Of a DNA stretch of 64,000 nucleotides, positions 53,897 through 64,000 are shown piece by piece. Position 1 is the stretch's first letter. Each line of letters opens with the position of its first letter. Under the pieces are notes generated by a model. It was not told the DNA's origin. It saw only the letters and a list, made by a program, of their open reading frames with translations, and searched no databases. This DNA is from Neurospora crassa OR74A (Eukaryota; Ascomycota; Sordariomycetes; Sordariales; Sordariaceae). The position numbers and the translations under genes are program-made. The stretch is from the NCBI RefSeq assembly GCF_000182925.2, contig NC_026501.1, forward strand, positions 7,853,917-7,917,916. Reading direction: 5' to 3'.

Positions 53897-55790
53897 TTAA
53901 GCCGCCCACTCGACAACCTCAAGAGCGCACATGACCAACATGAGGGTGGAAGGAAGGATCCTAGTAATAAAATATCAGTGACGGAACGTTATTGCGGCAT
54001 CACCAACGAGAGTTGCATGAAAACCTACCAGATGACGTAGCTTTGGAACAAGATCTTGCCCATGACTACCTCGTACACGTTGTTGATCTGGCAAATCTGA
54101 GCCAGCTGAAGCGCGCTAGGCGCACCGGTAAGGAGGAAGCAGACGATGACAAAAATCGGGTCGTCCAGAATGCTGACAGGCACATACTTGGCGAAGAGCG
54201 CAAGAATGGGCGCCATGATTAGAGTCGGGAGGAGCATACGGCTAATCAGGGAAGCAACCAGTAGCTTGGTGCCAATCTCCTTCTCCTCGGCGTCCACCTC
54301 ATCACGCTTCTGCGTATTGCGCGCCAAGTTAGCTCCCAATACAACCAAGATCAAGGGGACAGCGACGCCAGCGGAGGAGTTGATGGCGCTGGTGATACTG
54401 GTCTTGACAAAAGTGTCGTCCTTGAAGAAGAGTTCCTGGAGATCGGGGATCGAGGCCACAATGACGGCAAAGAGCATAGCCCAAAGAGGTGGGTTCATGA
54501 ACTCCCAGAGACCGGCACCGAAGCGGCCCATGCCGCGGTAGATCTTGATAAGCACAGTCTGCAGGGGAGCCGGAAGAGCAGAGAATACAGTACGAGCGAC
54601 ACCGGTGACGGAAGCCCCCACTGATACAGCAGCCTTCTTCGCCAATGCCTTGACGCGCGCCGGGAATCCTTTGGGAACCTCACGTTCATGCGCGTGACTG
54701 ATGCGTGGAAACGACATTATTCCGTTGGGCCGCTCATCGCGGTCGGATACAGCGCTGTTGTCGTTGTTGACCTTCCGAATAGTATCCGAATCGTCTTCGC
54801 CAGAATCACTAGGAGAGGTCCTTGACGACCCAATGACAGGAGTTCGGCCTGCAGGCTCGTAGACTTCGGAGTTGTCGGACTGCATTGTTGGGCTCCTGTA
54901 ACCGTGCGCGTAGCTTTCTTCGCCAATCTCGTGGGTGCTATCCAGCCCTTGAATAAGCTGCGCCGCTTCTTCGTCCTCGTCCGGTTCGTCGCGGTACCGA
55001 CCCTCCTCGATCGTTTCGTTGTTGTATTCATCGTACTTGGACTTGGGCGCAAGGAGAACGTGAAATCCCCAGCTCCAGCGGACAAGCTGGCCAAGTTGCT
55101 GGAAGACCATCAGATACAGAATACCGCGTGCGGCAACCTCATCATCGTTATCACCCGGGATCCGGTCCCAATGCAATCCCTTCAAGGTTTGCGACAGCGA
55201 GATAACCAGGGAGATGGGCAACGAGTTGGAGTTGCCAAATACGCCCATGGCGGTGACGAAGTTGGAAGCGCGCTTGTTGAATCCGAAGCATTTTGCGACT
55301 CCCACCGAGACCATGTACGAGACGAACGTCTGGATCACAAATATGATAGGAATGACGCCCAGTTCAATCAGCTTATCGGCGTTAAGTTGAGATGCAAGCT
55401 TGGTGAAGACTGTGCCACCAACGTTAGCCAATGGCCCCCAAGATACTGTTTGGCGGGCGAAAAAAACTACTATGTTGTATTGCGTGTGGACTCACTAAGA
55501 CATGGCGTAAATAGCATTACGTTAAGGTTTGCCAAGAACTTTTGCTTCTCAGCGTCGAAGTGGCCAAGCCTGGCAATGATGTATCCCGGCAAACTGACGC
55601 ATACTACCTCGAGGACGGCCCCGAAGACGAGGAGCACGATATGGGGAAGAGACGGATGAGAGTCATGTTCGCCGGGCGCGAAGACGGTAAAGGGTGCGGT
55701 AGTTGATATCGAAAAGTCGTTGAGCGAATCGCCAGCGGTGGTCACGGCCGTCCGCAATGACGTCGGCGATCGGATGTTGAGGAGACCCAT
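53897..55790 (-). CDS. Auxin efflux carrier (AEC) family membrane transporter, three exons
   Basis: Exons: 55496-55790, 54029-55409, 53897-53960 (1740 bases, 579 residues). Junction 1 rebuilds LFTPCLIFTKLASQL, the family's first conserved block; junction 2 (GTAGGT donor, CACTGAT branch, CTAG acceptor) replaces a premature end after SYVIW with ILPSTLMLVMCALEVVEWAA, completing the last membrane helix. The protein has an N-terminal helical bundle (about 5 spans), a long acidic, Ser-rich cytosolic loop (about 215-345, with DEPDEDEEAA), and a C-terminal 5-span bundle (AMLFAVIVASIPDL, VPLILVVLGANLAR, FVIVCFLLTGAPSALQLAQI). Fungal AEC proteins resemble yeast YNL095C/ECM3 and are thought to sit in ER membranes; substrate unknown. 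Start 55790 is the first ATG. Confidence 0.9.
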
Positions 55791-58700
55791 CAAGTGTCAC
55801 AAAATCGGCGAAGTCGATTCGAGCAACGGGTTGAGTAATGCCAACTGGAAGCAGACAAGAGCTTAGCTCTGTGTGGTTCGAATATGATAATTTGCGGTCT
55901 GGGAGAATGGATCGGAAGAGACCGCGGAGAGGTGGGGGTCGGGTGCTTTTAGTTTTTTTTCGTTTTTCTGTTTCCAGCTCTGGGCTGAGGCAGGCAGGGT
56001 TACGTGGGTAGGTACCTGTCAGCAGTGTAAATCCTCGTAGGTTTTGGCGCAGGCTTGCAACAGCTTTGATACAGTGACAGGTTGTAAGCGCTGGAGTCCG
56101 TGGTTTGCAGGGGCCGAAAATGCTTCCCTTGTTACCAGGTACCTAGGTAAGGTAGGTAGATGCAAAGATGATGTGATTAGTATGAACAGGAAGGCGTTTC
56201 CCAATAGCTTGACCAATTCTTTTGAAAGAAACAGAAACTCTACGAAGGACGATGGGCTCCAACAACCGATGATGAGTCCTCGGACGCTCTTTGAGGCAGA
56301 CGGGTTGAAAGATAAGAACAGGCTGGGGGGTCCGTGTTAGGTAGGAGTGGCGGCTGGAGGCTTTGGGGTCTTGGAAGTCTTGGACTGCGTAGCTATCCCT
56401 CCGTGTGGCACACAGGCGACATCAGCCTAGCCCTTGGCTTCCGGTAGTGCCGCGCGGTGACTGTCAGGTGGAAAGTGCCGGACCGCCTCACAATGTGGGA
56501 TGATTGGATCAGGATTGCATTCTGGCAATAGAAGAGGGAGGCAGCCACTGGATGCACAACAAAGCGCAAGACGACGGATGGCAAGCGATAGAAGGGTACG
56601 TCAGCCGATTCAGACTCTGCCCCTATTTCCTCCCGCGCCGGCATCTATCGCCAGGTTGTGGCCTAACAAGCCTCACAAACCTTCGGAAGTGTCGCCGAGA
56701 CTCCGCTGAATCCAGTTGCGTGTCGAAACGCTGCTCTCCAACTCGTTGTCTGCGCTTTGGTCGGATGCCAAGGAAATGCCAAGCCCTATGATATGTATTT
56801 GAACCTCTGCGGTCGGTTCCTGTGGCCCCTCGGGCTGTTGGCCCTTGTCACATACCGGAAAACATCAAACGCAAAGAGCCGGAAGAATGACGATACATGC
56901 CAGAAAGAGTGCAACATGAAACGAGCAGTGTTCCTACCCTCGCACGCCCTGCTACGTTATAACGGCCGGCCTATTTGCACCCAAACCCTTGTCTGCCAGG
57001 AACAAGCTGCTTACATTTCCAAGTCTATGCAGCATCTAGACCGTTGGGACTCGAAAGGTCATCTCGTCGCCCTAGTACTACATGCGCTATACATATCACG
57101 CTAGCAGGCATGCTGTTCTCAGATGTTCCTCTGGATTTCGATTTTGGAACAGATGTTTAACGACTCCAGTTTTTACTCGTTTCGAATTCCACAAATGACG
57201 CGGTGTTAAAGACTTACAATAGATAGGAAATCGGAGTTCCTGTTGGGTATTTCGCCGCACATGCGGCCCTTCGGACTGGTTGAGGGGCTGCATCTGTTAC
57301 ATGAATCATCGATTCTTTGATGGACGGGAAACTCGGTATCTCATGGACGATAACATCGATTGGCAATCCATCCAATATGATGTGGATGCTCCAGGCTCGA
57401 CTATCAGCATGTCCGTCACCGAGAGCAGCATACCGTGTTGACACCGGCGCGAAGAGACCAACCGACGGTTATTCTACGCCCATGGTATATAAGATCCGCT
57501 TATGGATACTCCAAACGGCGATGCTTCTATCTCGGACACGGGATCGTCGGTGCAAGAGAGCTGGTGTTTGCAGATCGCACAGCGTGTTTTGTGTAAATCT
57601 GGCAGTGTAGGGTAGAATCCGCGAAACACCTTGAGACTTTGAGGTGCACCCTCGTCAAGACAAGCATGACAAGCAAGATCTACTTACTGACAAAGCAGGC
57701 AATCCATGCGCAAGTACATGGATGCGCTATGTGATCTGGCCATACAAATCTATCTCGAGGTCGAATATCTATCTCTACCTGTCGTTTTTGCCATTTACCA
57801 TGCACTAGATTGCGCCCAATCGCCTGCCGGACTATAGTGTGCTTCCTCAATCACAGCATAGCGTTGGGCAGACTGTCCTTCACTTGATCCTGATTTTTGC
57901 CAGGCCGCTCTCTGCCATGACGCAAATGCCAGCCATGGGCGTCGGTCATTGCCATCACAACCCAAATCATCGCGAGCCCTATACACGTGTTCCACATCTA
58001 ACAGTACCCTAGCGGCAAAGACTACAAGCTGCGCTTGGATATGCCACAGTCGCCGGGGTAGTACACAGCAGTCACGGTCACCACCAGCACGAGAGTATGT
58101 ACGCGATACCTTGCACTTTGACAAAACCCGGGCAGTGGTCTTGTTCCTGGCTGACTGGCTGCTGTCTGGTGCCAATAGCTCCCGCCGTAACATGCAAGTG
58201 CGCGCGAACCACGGCTCTTGTCCACTCCCAATCCCCCCGATGCAGATGGGTACACACCGTAGCCCGTCAATGGTCCCCTTCCCCCGCCTCCCCCACCCCC
58301 GGCCTGGGAGGTGACTTGATTGTTTGGCTGGCTCTCGCTGGCTCTCTCGCTGACTTCCCGCGGCGCAGGCAGGATGATCCAGGAGACAACGTCATAGCAA
58401 GATTTCTCAAGATCCCTAGCTCCAATTGCCCCACTTTCCTTTCTGAAGCATGGAAGTTGCTAAACACCAGCAGGACCAAGAAATGCGGTATCTCCAAGTA
58501 CCACGCCGACATTTGGCGTCAACTGGTGTACCTTCCCTTTCCCCGCTATACGCCGCGGAGTGTACGGCATCTGAGTGGGTTTGGGCGTTGAACTTGACAT
58601 TCTTCCGCGAGCCGCTCGGACGGCTGTGTGGAGATGAGGTGTACAACACACACAAAAACCTCAAGGCTAGTAGTATAAGGGTTAGGTTAGGTGCTGGTGT

Positions 58701-59173
58701 TGACTATGGTTAGCTCCGAGGGTGTAGGGACCGATGAGAGATCCTCGCGCATGAATGTGAAATCAGCGCGTCGAAAAAGATCGTTTAGAGCTTTCGTTGT
58801 CCATGATCACAGTCGTGCCTCTTTGGTGATGGTTGTCGTGACTGGCTGCGCAGACTTGATGCCAAGCTTTGGAATTTTGCTGAGTGCGGTCTTCACATTT
58901 GTAGCAGGCTCGTTCGGATTCTTCCGAGTGCCGAATATCGTACCTGACTCGACGACATGACATAGAACTCGTCTTCCATGTCCACTTGGAGCCAAAGCGG
59001 CACTCTGTGATATTGCTGCTGTTGCTTCGTCCTTCCTGTGGCCCTAATCGTTCCTTTTTATATGCCGAAAAGGAAATTATTCACCCAAGGAGTACCGTGA
59101 CCTGCGATACACTGTGCAGCGAGTCGTAAAACCTTGGCAAATCCCCTGCAGCCCATGGTGTGCCCAGTCTTTC

Positions 59174-59174
<1 letters not shown>

Positions 59175-59213
<39 letters not shown>
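59175..59213. repeat. 39-base poly-T tract
   Basis: Uninterrupted T on the plus strand. Its length could vary or be an assembly approximation. No transposon sequence is recognised at either side. Confidence 0.9.
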
Positions 59214-60006
59214 CCTGTCGACCGACCTCGTTGTCGACTGTCTGTGTCCGGTAATGGGATAGGATGACACTGTCGTGGCTAACTGCGCAGTATAGTGAAG
59301 ACCTGGTCAGGTGCCCGCAACTCCGCGGACCAGCTGGAGCAAGCTCCGTATATTGGCGGACCAATACAAGCCTCCTCATGAGTTCAATGGTTGGCAGAAA
59401 AAAGCCGGACAGACGATGCTCGGTGGGCGAAGCGAATTCTGGGACGTTTTCCTTGGAGCGTTAGCTCAGATGATTGGGGCACTAGAGGTATTCTCGGCAT
59501 ATCGCATTCCCTCTTCCTCCCCTGCGAGCTTGGGACGGGAGACCGGGAATGGAAATGGGGATTTGATGGGAAGTGGAAGGCATGGACCACCTAGAGGGGC
59601 GTTTTTTTGCGAAATGCGGAGCAAAAGCCCCTGCTCCGTGCTGCTCGGCGTTTGCCCAGGCAGTGCTTTGGAGGTGCCCACTGCCCGCCCGCTGAAGTGA
59701 TGAGATGCCCGCCGGCAGCAGTACCTGACCTTCCAGCCTAGGAACCTCGAGTGACCTCAACCAAGAAGTTGGTGAAGTCCTACATCCAAAACCCGCCCGC
59801 CAGCCAACGTCGATACCACCTCACCTCCATCATTTTGTGTCCCCTACTGAGGTACCTCCCTACTTTAGTTGGACTGGATCTTGGACCGGGTCCATAGTCG
59901 ATATCGACCTTTCACTCCGCCGGGCACTACCTACGTCGACTAGTACGTTATCTTTCTTTTCTTCCGCTTCCTCCTCGTTCATATTCTTACCTCTCTCTAT
60001 TCACAA

Positions 60007-60034
60007 AGAGAGAGAGAGAGAGAGCGCGCGCGCG
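60007..60034. repeat. (AG)n-(CG)n compound dinucleotide run
   Basis: Nine AG units followed directly by five CG units, in the probable pbs2 leader about 600 bases before the start codon. Confidence 0.85.
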
Positions 60035-60633
60035 AGAGCCACGGCTTGCTTCCACCATCACACCCCATGTTCACGAACCTGCGAGTCTCAGCCGCTGTCC
60101 CTCTTAGCCGTGTTCAGAGCTCTCTATCTACCACCTACCCTAGCTTGCACCCCCATTACTAGCTCACTTTCTGTTGGGCCTGCCCGCTCACCCGTCAATC
60201 CATAGCAGGCCAGCCATCGTAGCGTGGTGCTTTGTCATCGGTTGCGAACATCGTCACCTTGCAGCTCTTTGCGAGACCAGAGCCAAATCTTTGGATGTTG
60301 CGCTTTCGATTATCTCTTCTCTGACGCCCTCTCCCCCTTCCTACATAACCTGTACGAAAACTCCTCCCCTTCGACGACGACGACGACTATACCGACCCAA
60401 CCTCTTGTTCGAGTTGCCTCTCGACCAGAAAATCGCTTCTCCCACGCTGCCTCGACATACTCCATACCTTTGCCGCCCCTCTTTTCAGAGCCGCTTCAAC
60501 ATCAATAGCAGTTTGCGCCGCATATTGCTAAAGACCTTCCGTCGACCAACACTTTGGCACTCGCCAGCAGCAAAAAAAGAAAGAAAAAAAACTAGTATCG
60601 CACAGCGCTGAAGATAAACTACTTGCCAGCATC

Positions 60634-62757
60634 ATGTCGGACCACGATCCCGATCACGGCCCAGCTAGCCCAAATGAATATGACGATGAGAGCAACCCGG
60701 CTTCGCCAGGCTCAGTCGACGAGTCGTCTGAGGCAAGCACGCCCATGGACCCGCCAAGCTCAGGTTCAGATGCGATGCCTGGTTTCACACCAGAAGGCGA
60801 CCTGCCTCGCAGAGTGCCATCATTACGGACCATCTCCGACCCGCAACACACGAATTCAATGAGCCCTAGTTCGAGTGTTCCTGGGACATTGAATGCCGCA
60901 CGAAGACCTGCGGCATCCGCAGCAAATCTTCCAACGGACCTCATGGCAAAGGCACGAGCTCTGCATCAACAGCGGATGGGCATGGCTCCCCGACCCAGCA
61001 TGTCGCCGCAGAACAGTGGACTGGGTATGGGCCCTATGGGATCGGGCATGGGCGGGATGGGAAGTATGGGGGGCATGGGACACAGCATGAATTTGAACAT
61101 GAATCACGGCGGTCCGGCACCCGGCGGCCTGCCCGGCGGCCTTCGGTTACCTCCAGGTATAGCACGACCACCGCCCCAAGGCTTCCCCAAATCCGCACCT
61201 GCCATAGCCGGTCTGGGAGCTAAAAAGGCCCCCAGTCTGAGCGAACGACGAGCGATGAAGCTCGGAGGGCTACCAGGAGGGCCTGGGTCGCCGGTGACTG
61301 CCACGCCGAAACTGTCAGACATGGGCGCCGAAGACGCCAAAGCGCCAGCCATTAATGGAGAAGGGCGCGGATCCAAGCTGAGCGATTTCAAGAACTATAT
61401 CGACGCAGAAAAGGGGTGGATAACTTTCGCAGACGCAGCAACCATCACACGGACAGGCGTCAACTTCGCCAACGGACAGACCTTCAGAATCTCGCTAGAC
61501 GAGGTCGAAGTGATGGACGAGCTAGGCAAGGGCAACTATGGTACCGTCTACAAAGTTCGACATAGTAAGCCCAAGCTTCCACGTTTTGGGCAAGGCTTGA
61601 ACACCAAGCAGTCTTTATCTCGACAAGCGTCGGCATCAGATGCTGACGTTTCCGATATCTCGCCACTAAGTCCTGTCACTGCCGCTGCGCGTGGCATTTC
61701 AGGCAAGGTCATGGCGATGAAAGAGATCAGACTCGAGCTGGATGAATCCAAGTTTTCCACTATTCTCAAGGAACTCGTAATTCTCCACGAGTGCGCTTCG
61801 CCCTACATCATTGATTTCTACGGCGCCTTTTACCAAGAAGGCGCGGTATATATGTGCATCGAGTACATGGATGGCGGCAGTATAGACAAGCTATATGCCG
61901 GAGGTATCCCCGAAAATGTCTTGCGCAAGATTACATATGCAACGATCATGGGCCTCAAGTGTCTAAAAGAAGATCACAACATCATCCATCGCGATGTCAA
62001 GCCCACCAATATTCTGGTCAACACGAATGGACAAGTCAAGATCTGCGATTTTGGCGTTTCGGGAAATCTCGTTGCCAGTATAGCAAAGACCAACATTGGC
62101 TGCCAGAGTTACATGGCACCAGAACGCATCAGCGGTGGTGGCATGTCAGCTGCGGGCGGCGCGGCTGCCGGGACCTACAGCGTACAAAGCGATATTTGGA
62201 GTTTGGGTCTCACCATTATCGAGTGTGCCATGGGTCGATACCCATACCCGCCTGAGGTTTCTAGCACAATCTTCAGTCAACTCAGTGTAGGTCTTCTTTC
62301 TGCTTCCCTATCCTCATCCCTGAAGCGTACACACAAGCTAACAGAATGAACAATCCAGGCCATCGTTGAGGGCGACCCTCCCGGCCTCCCAAGTGAGGGC
62401 TACTCCGGCACAGCACAGGACTTTGTCAAGTCCTGTCTCAACAAGATCCCTGCCAAGCGCCACACCTACCCGATGTTGCTGATGCACCCATGGATCAAGT
62501 CCCTCGGCAGGCCCGAGACTATCACGGAAGAAGTGGAAGCCGAAGAGAAGGCCGCGGACGACCAGCTCGCCGACGCCACCGGCTCGCTCGACATCAACAG
62601 TAACGGACCGATCAACGACCAGGGCGATCGTGAGGTCGCTGAGTGGGTCACCAACGTTCTGGACCGCAAGCTCAAGGGCTTGCTCAGTGATAAGGCCGAG
62701 AAGCCCGCTCTGCACGCTGCACCGCTGGATCAAGTGAGCCCGGGCATTGCCGCTTAG
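60634..62757 (+). CDS. pbs2: Pbs2-type MAP kinase kinase of the osmostress pathway, two exons
   Basis: Dual-specificity kinase that activates the Hog1-type MAPK. Exon 1 60634-62286 and exon 2 62359-62757; intron GTAGGT, branch GCTAAC, CAG acceptor, phase 0 between FSQLS and AIVEGDPPGLP. The product is 683 residues. Residues 1-285 are a Ser/Pro/Gly/Met-rich regulatory region. Kinase domain: LGKGNYGTVYKV (297-308), K363 (VMAMKEIRL), IIHRDVKPTNILV (HRD 452-454), DFG 472-474, activation loop SIAKTNIGCQSYMAPERI with S482 and T486 as the expected phosphosites, SDIWSLGLTIIE, PAKRHTYPMLLMHPW. An insert of about 48 residues (310-358) lies between the glycine loop and the catalytic Lys, a feature I recall from filamentous-fungus Pbs2 proteins. 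It is the orthologue of Neurospora os-5 by inference. Cytosolic. Confidence 0.95.
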
Positions 62758-63779
62758 ATGAGTTGTGGTCTATTCAATTTGACTGTTTGTCTCTCTCGTA
62801 GGCTAGTTGAATGCGCTCATCTTGTCGTGTTCTTTTTCTGCTATCCACCTGTTCATTTATAGCGTGTGTACAATCATACAAGTACAAATACAGGGGAAGG
62901 AAAGAAGGAAGGGCGGGTTAGCATGAGCATTACTGGGATTCAAGTACACGGTAGAATCCGGAAATCTCCGTTGGGATTTTTGTTGTTGTATCTATTTCTC
63001 TATATTACAATTTTCTTCCACCTTTGAGATGCCGAATCAATGATGTGAAGTGACGTTGAGTTAGGTGTCTGAACAGTAAACAGGAGGCCTGGTCACTCGA
63101 TCTGTGTATTGTTTTCTTTCTAAACCCAGACGAACAAGAGTTTCTTCCGTCCTCAATTCCCAAGTCAAGCGATCCGCTCTTTCCAGGTTCTGCCGATATA
63201 TCACATGGGCCCGAAGCGCCTTTGACGCCATTCCGTGGTTGTTTGGTCATGTAAACATGTTCCTACGGGTACATTGATCCTCACAAATCATCCAAATGCC
63301 GGTTTATTCAGCCACCATTACTCCATGTTCATTCGCATAGCACGCATGAATCGGTCAATTACATTATAAGGCGGGTGACGTATTAATCAATTATAGGTGG
63401 CATAGGACATTGAACGCCCAAAGCAAAGAAGAGTAAAAACAAAAAAAAAACTATTAAGGACCTCCATTCAAGAAAAGGCTCGCGCCTTTACAAGAGTGTA
63501 TCTCAGTCTCTGCATCTTTCTTCCTTCGTCAAATTTGACTTCAGAAAAAGAACCAAATCCAAGCAAAAACAAACGTTCCAGCCCCCTTCCCAAAAGGTAT
63601 CATCTCTCATTGTCATTTCATCATTACAAGACTCGTCAGTTTTGTCTCTCGTCCAAGCTGCAACCATCTTGCCATCATACATCACACGTCCAAATGTCCG
63701 TCCGACTAACAGGCATCTCCTCTTCATCTGTTCCTTTCTCATCCCCATTTTTTTTTCTTGTTTGTTTACCTCATCGGTT
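62758..63779. other. Intergenic region downstream of pbs2
   Basis: About 1 kb. Probably holds the pbs2 3' UTR and the 3' flank of a minus-strand gene beyond the edge. No motif-bearing frame. Confidence 0.5.
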
Positions 63780-63936
63780 TTAAGCCGCTAGACCTGATCT
63801 CGCAAGATGGGGCGGTCGGTAAGGTGCATACCGATCCGCATTTGCATGATCTAGAATCGCCGTTCCCAACGCCGGTGCCGGCGCCGGACCACTGCTCATC
63901 ACCGGCGGCGCCGGCGATGGCGTTATGACCGGCGGT
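63780..63936 (-). CDS. Possible 3' exon of a gene continuing beyond the window
   Basis: Minus-strand frame reading SKPPVITPSPAPPVMSSG and ALGTAILDHANAD before a stop at 63780. A TACTAAATG branch-like site and ACAG acceptor precede it near 63937, so it may be a terminal exon of a gene whose body lies to the right. Pro/Ala-rich and likely disordered; no domain. A GTATGC inside the frame could instead be a donor, shortening this exon. Confidence 0.35.
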
Positions 63937-64000
63937 TTGCTCACTGTGTAAGTTGCGCATTGCATTTAGTAGTCATCCTTGACCCTCCGTCCATCGAAGG

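Larger units (their letters stand above)
55791..60633. other. Large intergenic region and pbs2 leader
   Basis: About 4.8 kb without a supported gene. Open frames at 57795-58193, 57949-58314 and 58097-58591 overlap on both strands and lack motifs. A TACCTAGGTA word cluster lies at 56133-56159 and a 39-T run at 59175-59213. From about 59.8 kb the plus strand is pyrimidine-rich with an AG/CG dinucleotide run, typical of a long leader for pbs2. Confidence 0.5.

Noticed and set aside
59058-59379. Minus-strand frames with poly-Lys
   Set aside because: Produced by the 39-T tract; not protein-like on either side.
1-64000. CRISPR arrays, retroelements, 5S rRNA and telomeric repeats
   Set aside because: None seen on reading: no regularly spaced repeats, no reverse transcriptase or capsid motifs, no 5S-like box C sequence, and TTAGGG occurs only singly.

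Overview
This is chromosomal DNA from a filamentous ascomycete, most likely a sordariomycete and probably Sordariales. I judge this from short spliceosomal introns (about 50-110 nt) with GTAAGT-like donors and CTRAY branch points 10-20 nt before the acceptor, from C/G-ending codons, long pyrimidine-rich leaders, and protein content (a Pbs2-type MAPKK, Rho3, CWC25, a CSN2 subunit, a CysG-like siroheme synthase). The genus cannot be fixed from sequence reading alone. There is no rRNA, no credible tRNA, no CRISPR array and no recognisable retroelement.

Layout. 0-6 kb: an ACSF2-type acyl-CoA synthetase, an 81-residue secreted cysteine-rich protein, and a short-chain dehydrogenase/reductase. 6-13 kb: a 350-bp inverted-repeat element, a Tcd1/Tcd2-type tRNA t6A dehydratase, RNA 3'-phosphate cyclase and a small orphan gene. 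13-16.5 kb: no supported gene. 16.5-30 kb: siroheme synthase, Rho3 GTPase, Rsm22, a membrane-anchored thioredoxin and a SPOUT-fold RNA methyltransferase. 31-36 kb: lipoyl(octanoyl) transferase and an otubain-type deubiquitinase. 36-45 kb: gene-poor, with two weak orphan open frames. 45-56 kb: COP9 signalosome subunit 2 and CWC25 (divergent pair), the biotin-carrying subunit of methylcrotonyl-CoA carboxylase, a PPOX-family flavin-barrel protein, and an auxin-efflux-carrier-family transporter. 56-60 kb: no supported gene. 60.6-62.8 kb: Pbs2-type MAP kinase kinase. The right edge holds a possible 3' exon of a gene cut by the window.

I rebuilt intron-exon structures by hand. In every multi-exon model the exon sums are whole codons and the junctions restore known motifs, for example WCGPC in thioredoxin, the P-loop in Rho3, DGNC in otubain and MKM in the carboxylase. 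Several genes act in mitochondria or feed them (acyl-CoA synthetase, Tcd-type protein, Rsm22, LipB, MCC alpha), but they are interspersed with unrelated housekeeping genes, and I see no gene cluster. I did not find a clearly new multi-gene system. The best leads are the inverted-repeat element at 6.0-6.4 kb, the small secreted protein, the orphan genes, two stop-free introns of multiple-of-three length, and two introns with non-consensus donors.
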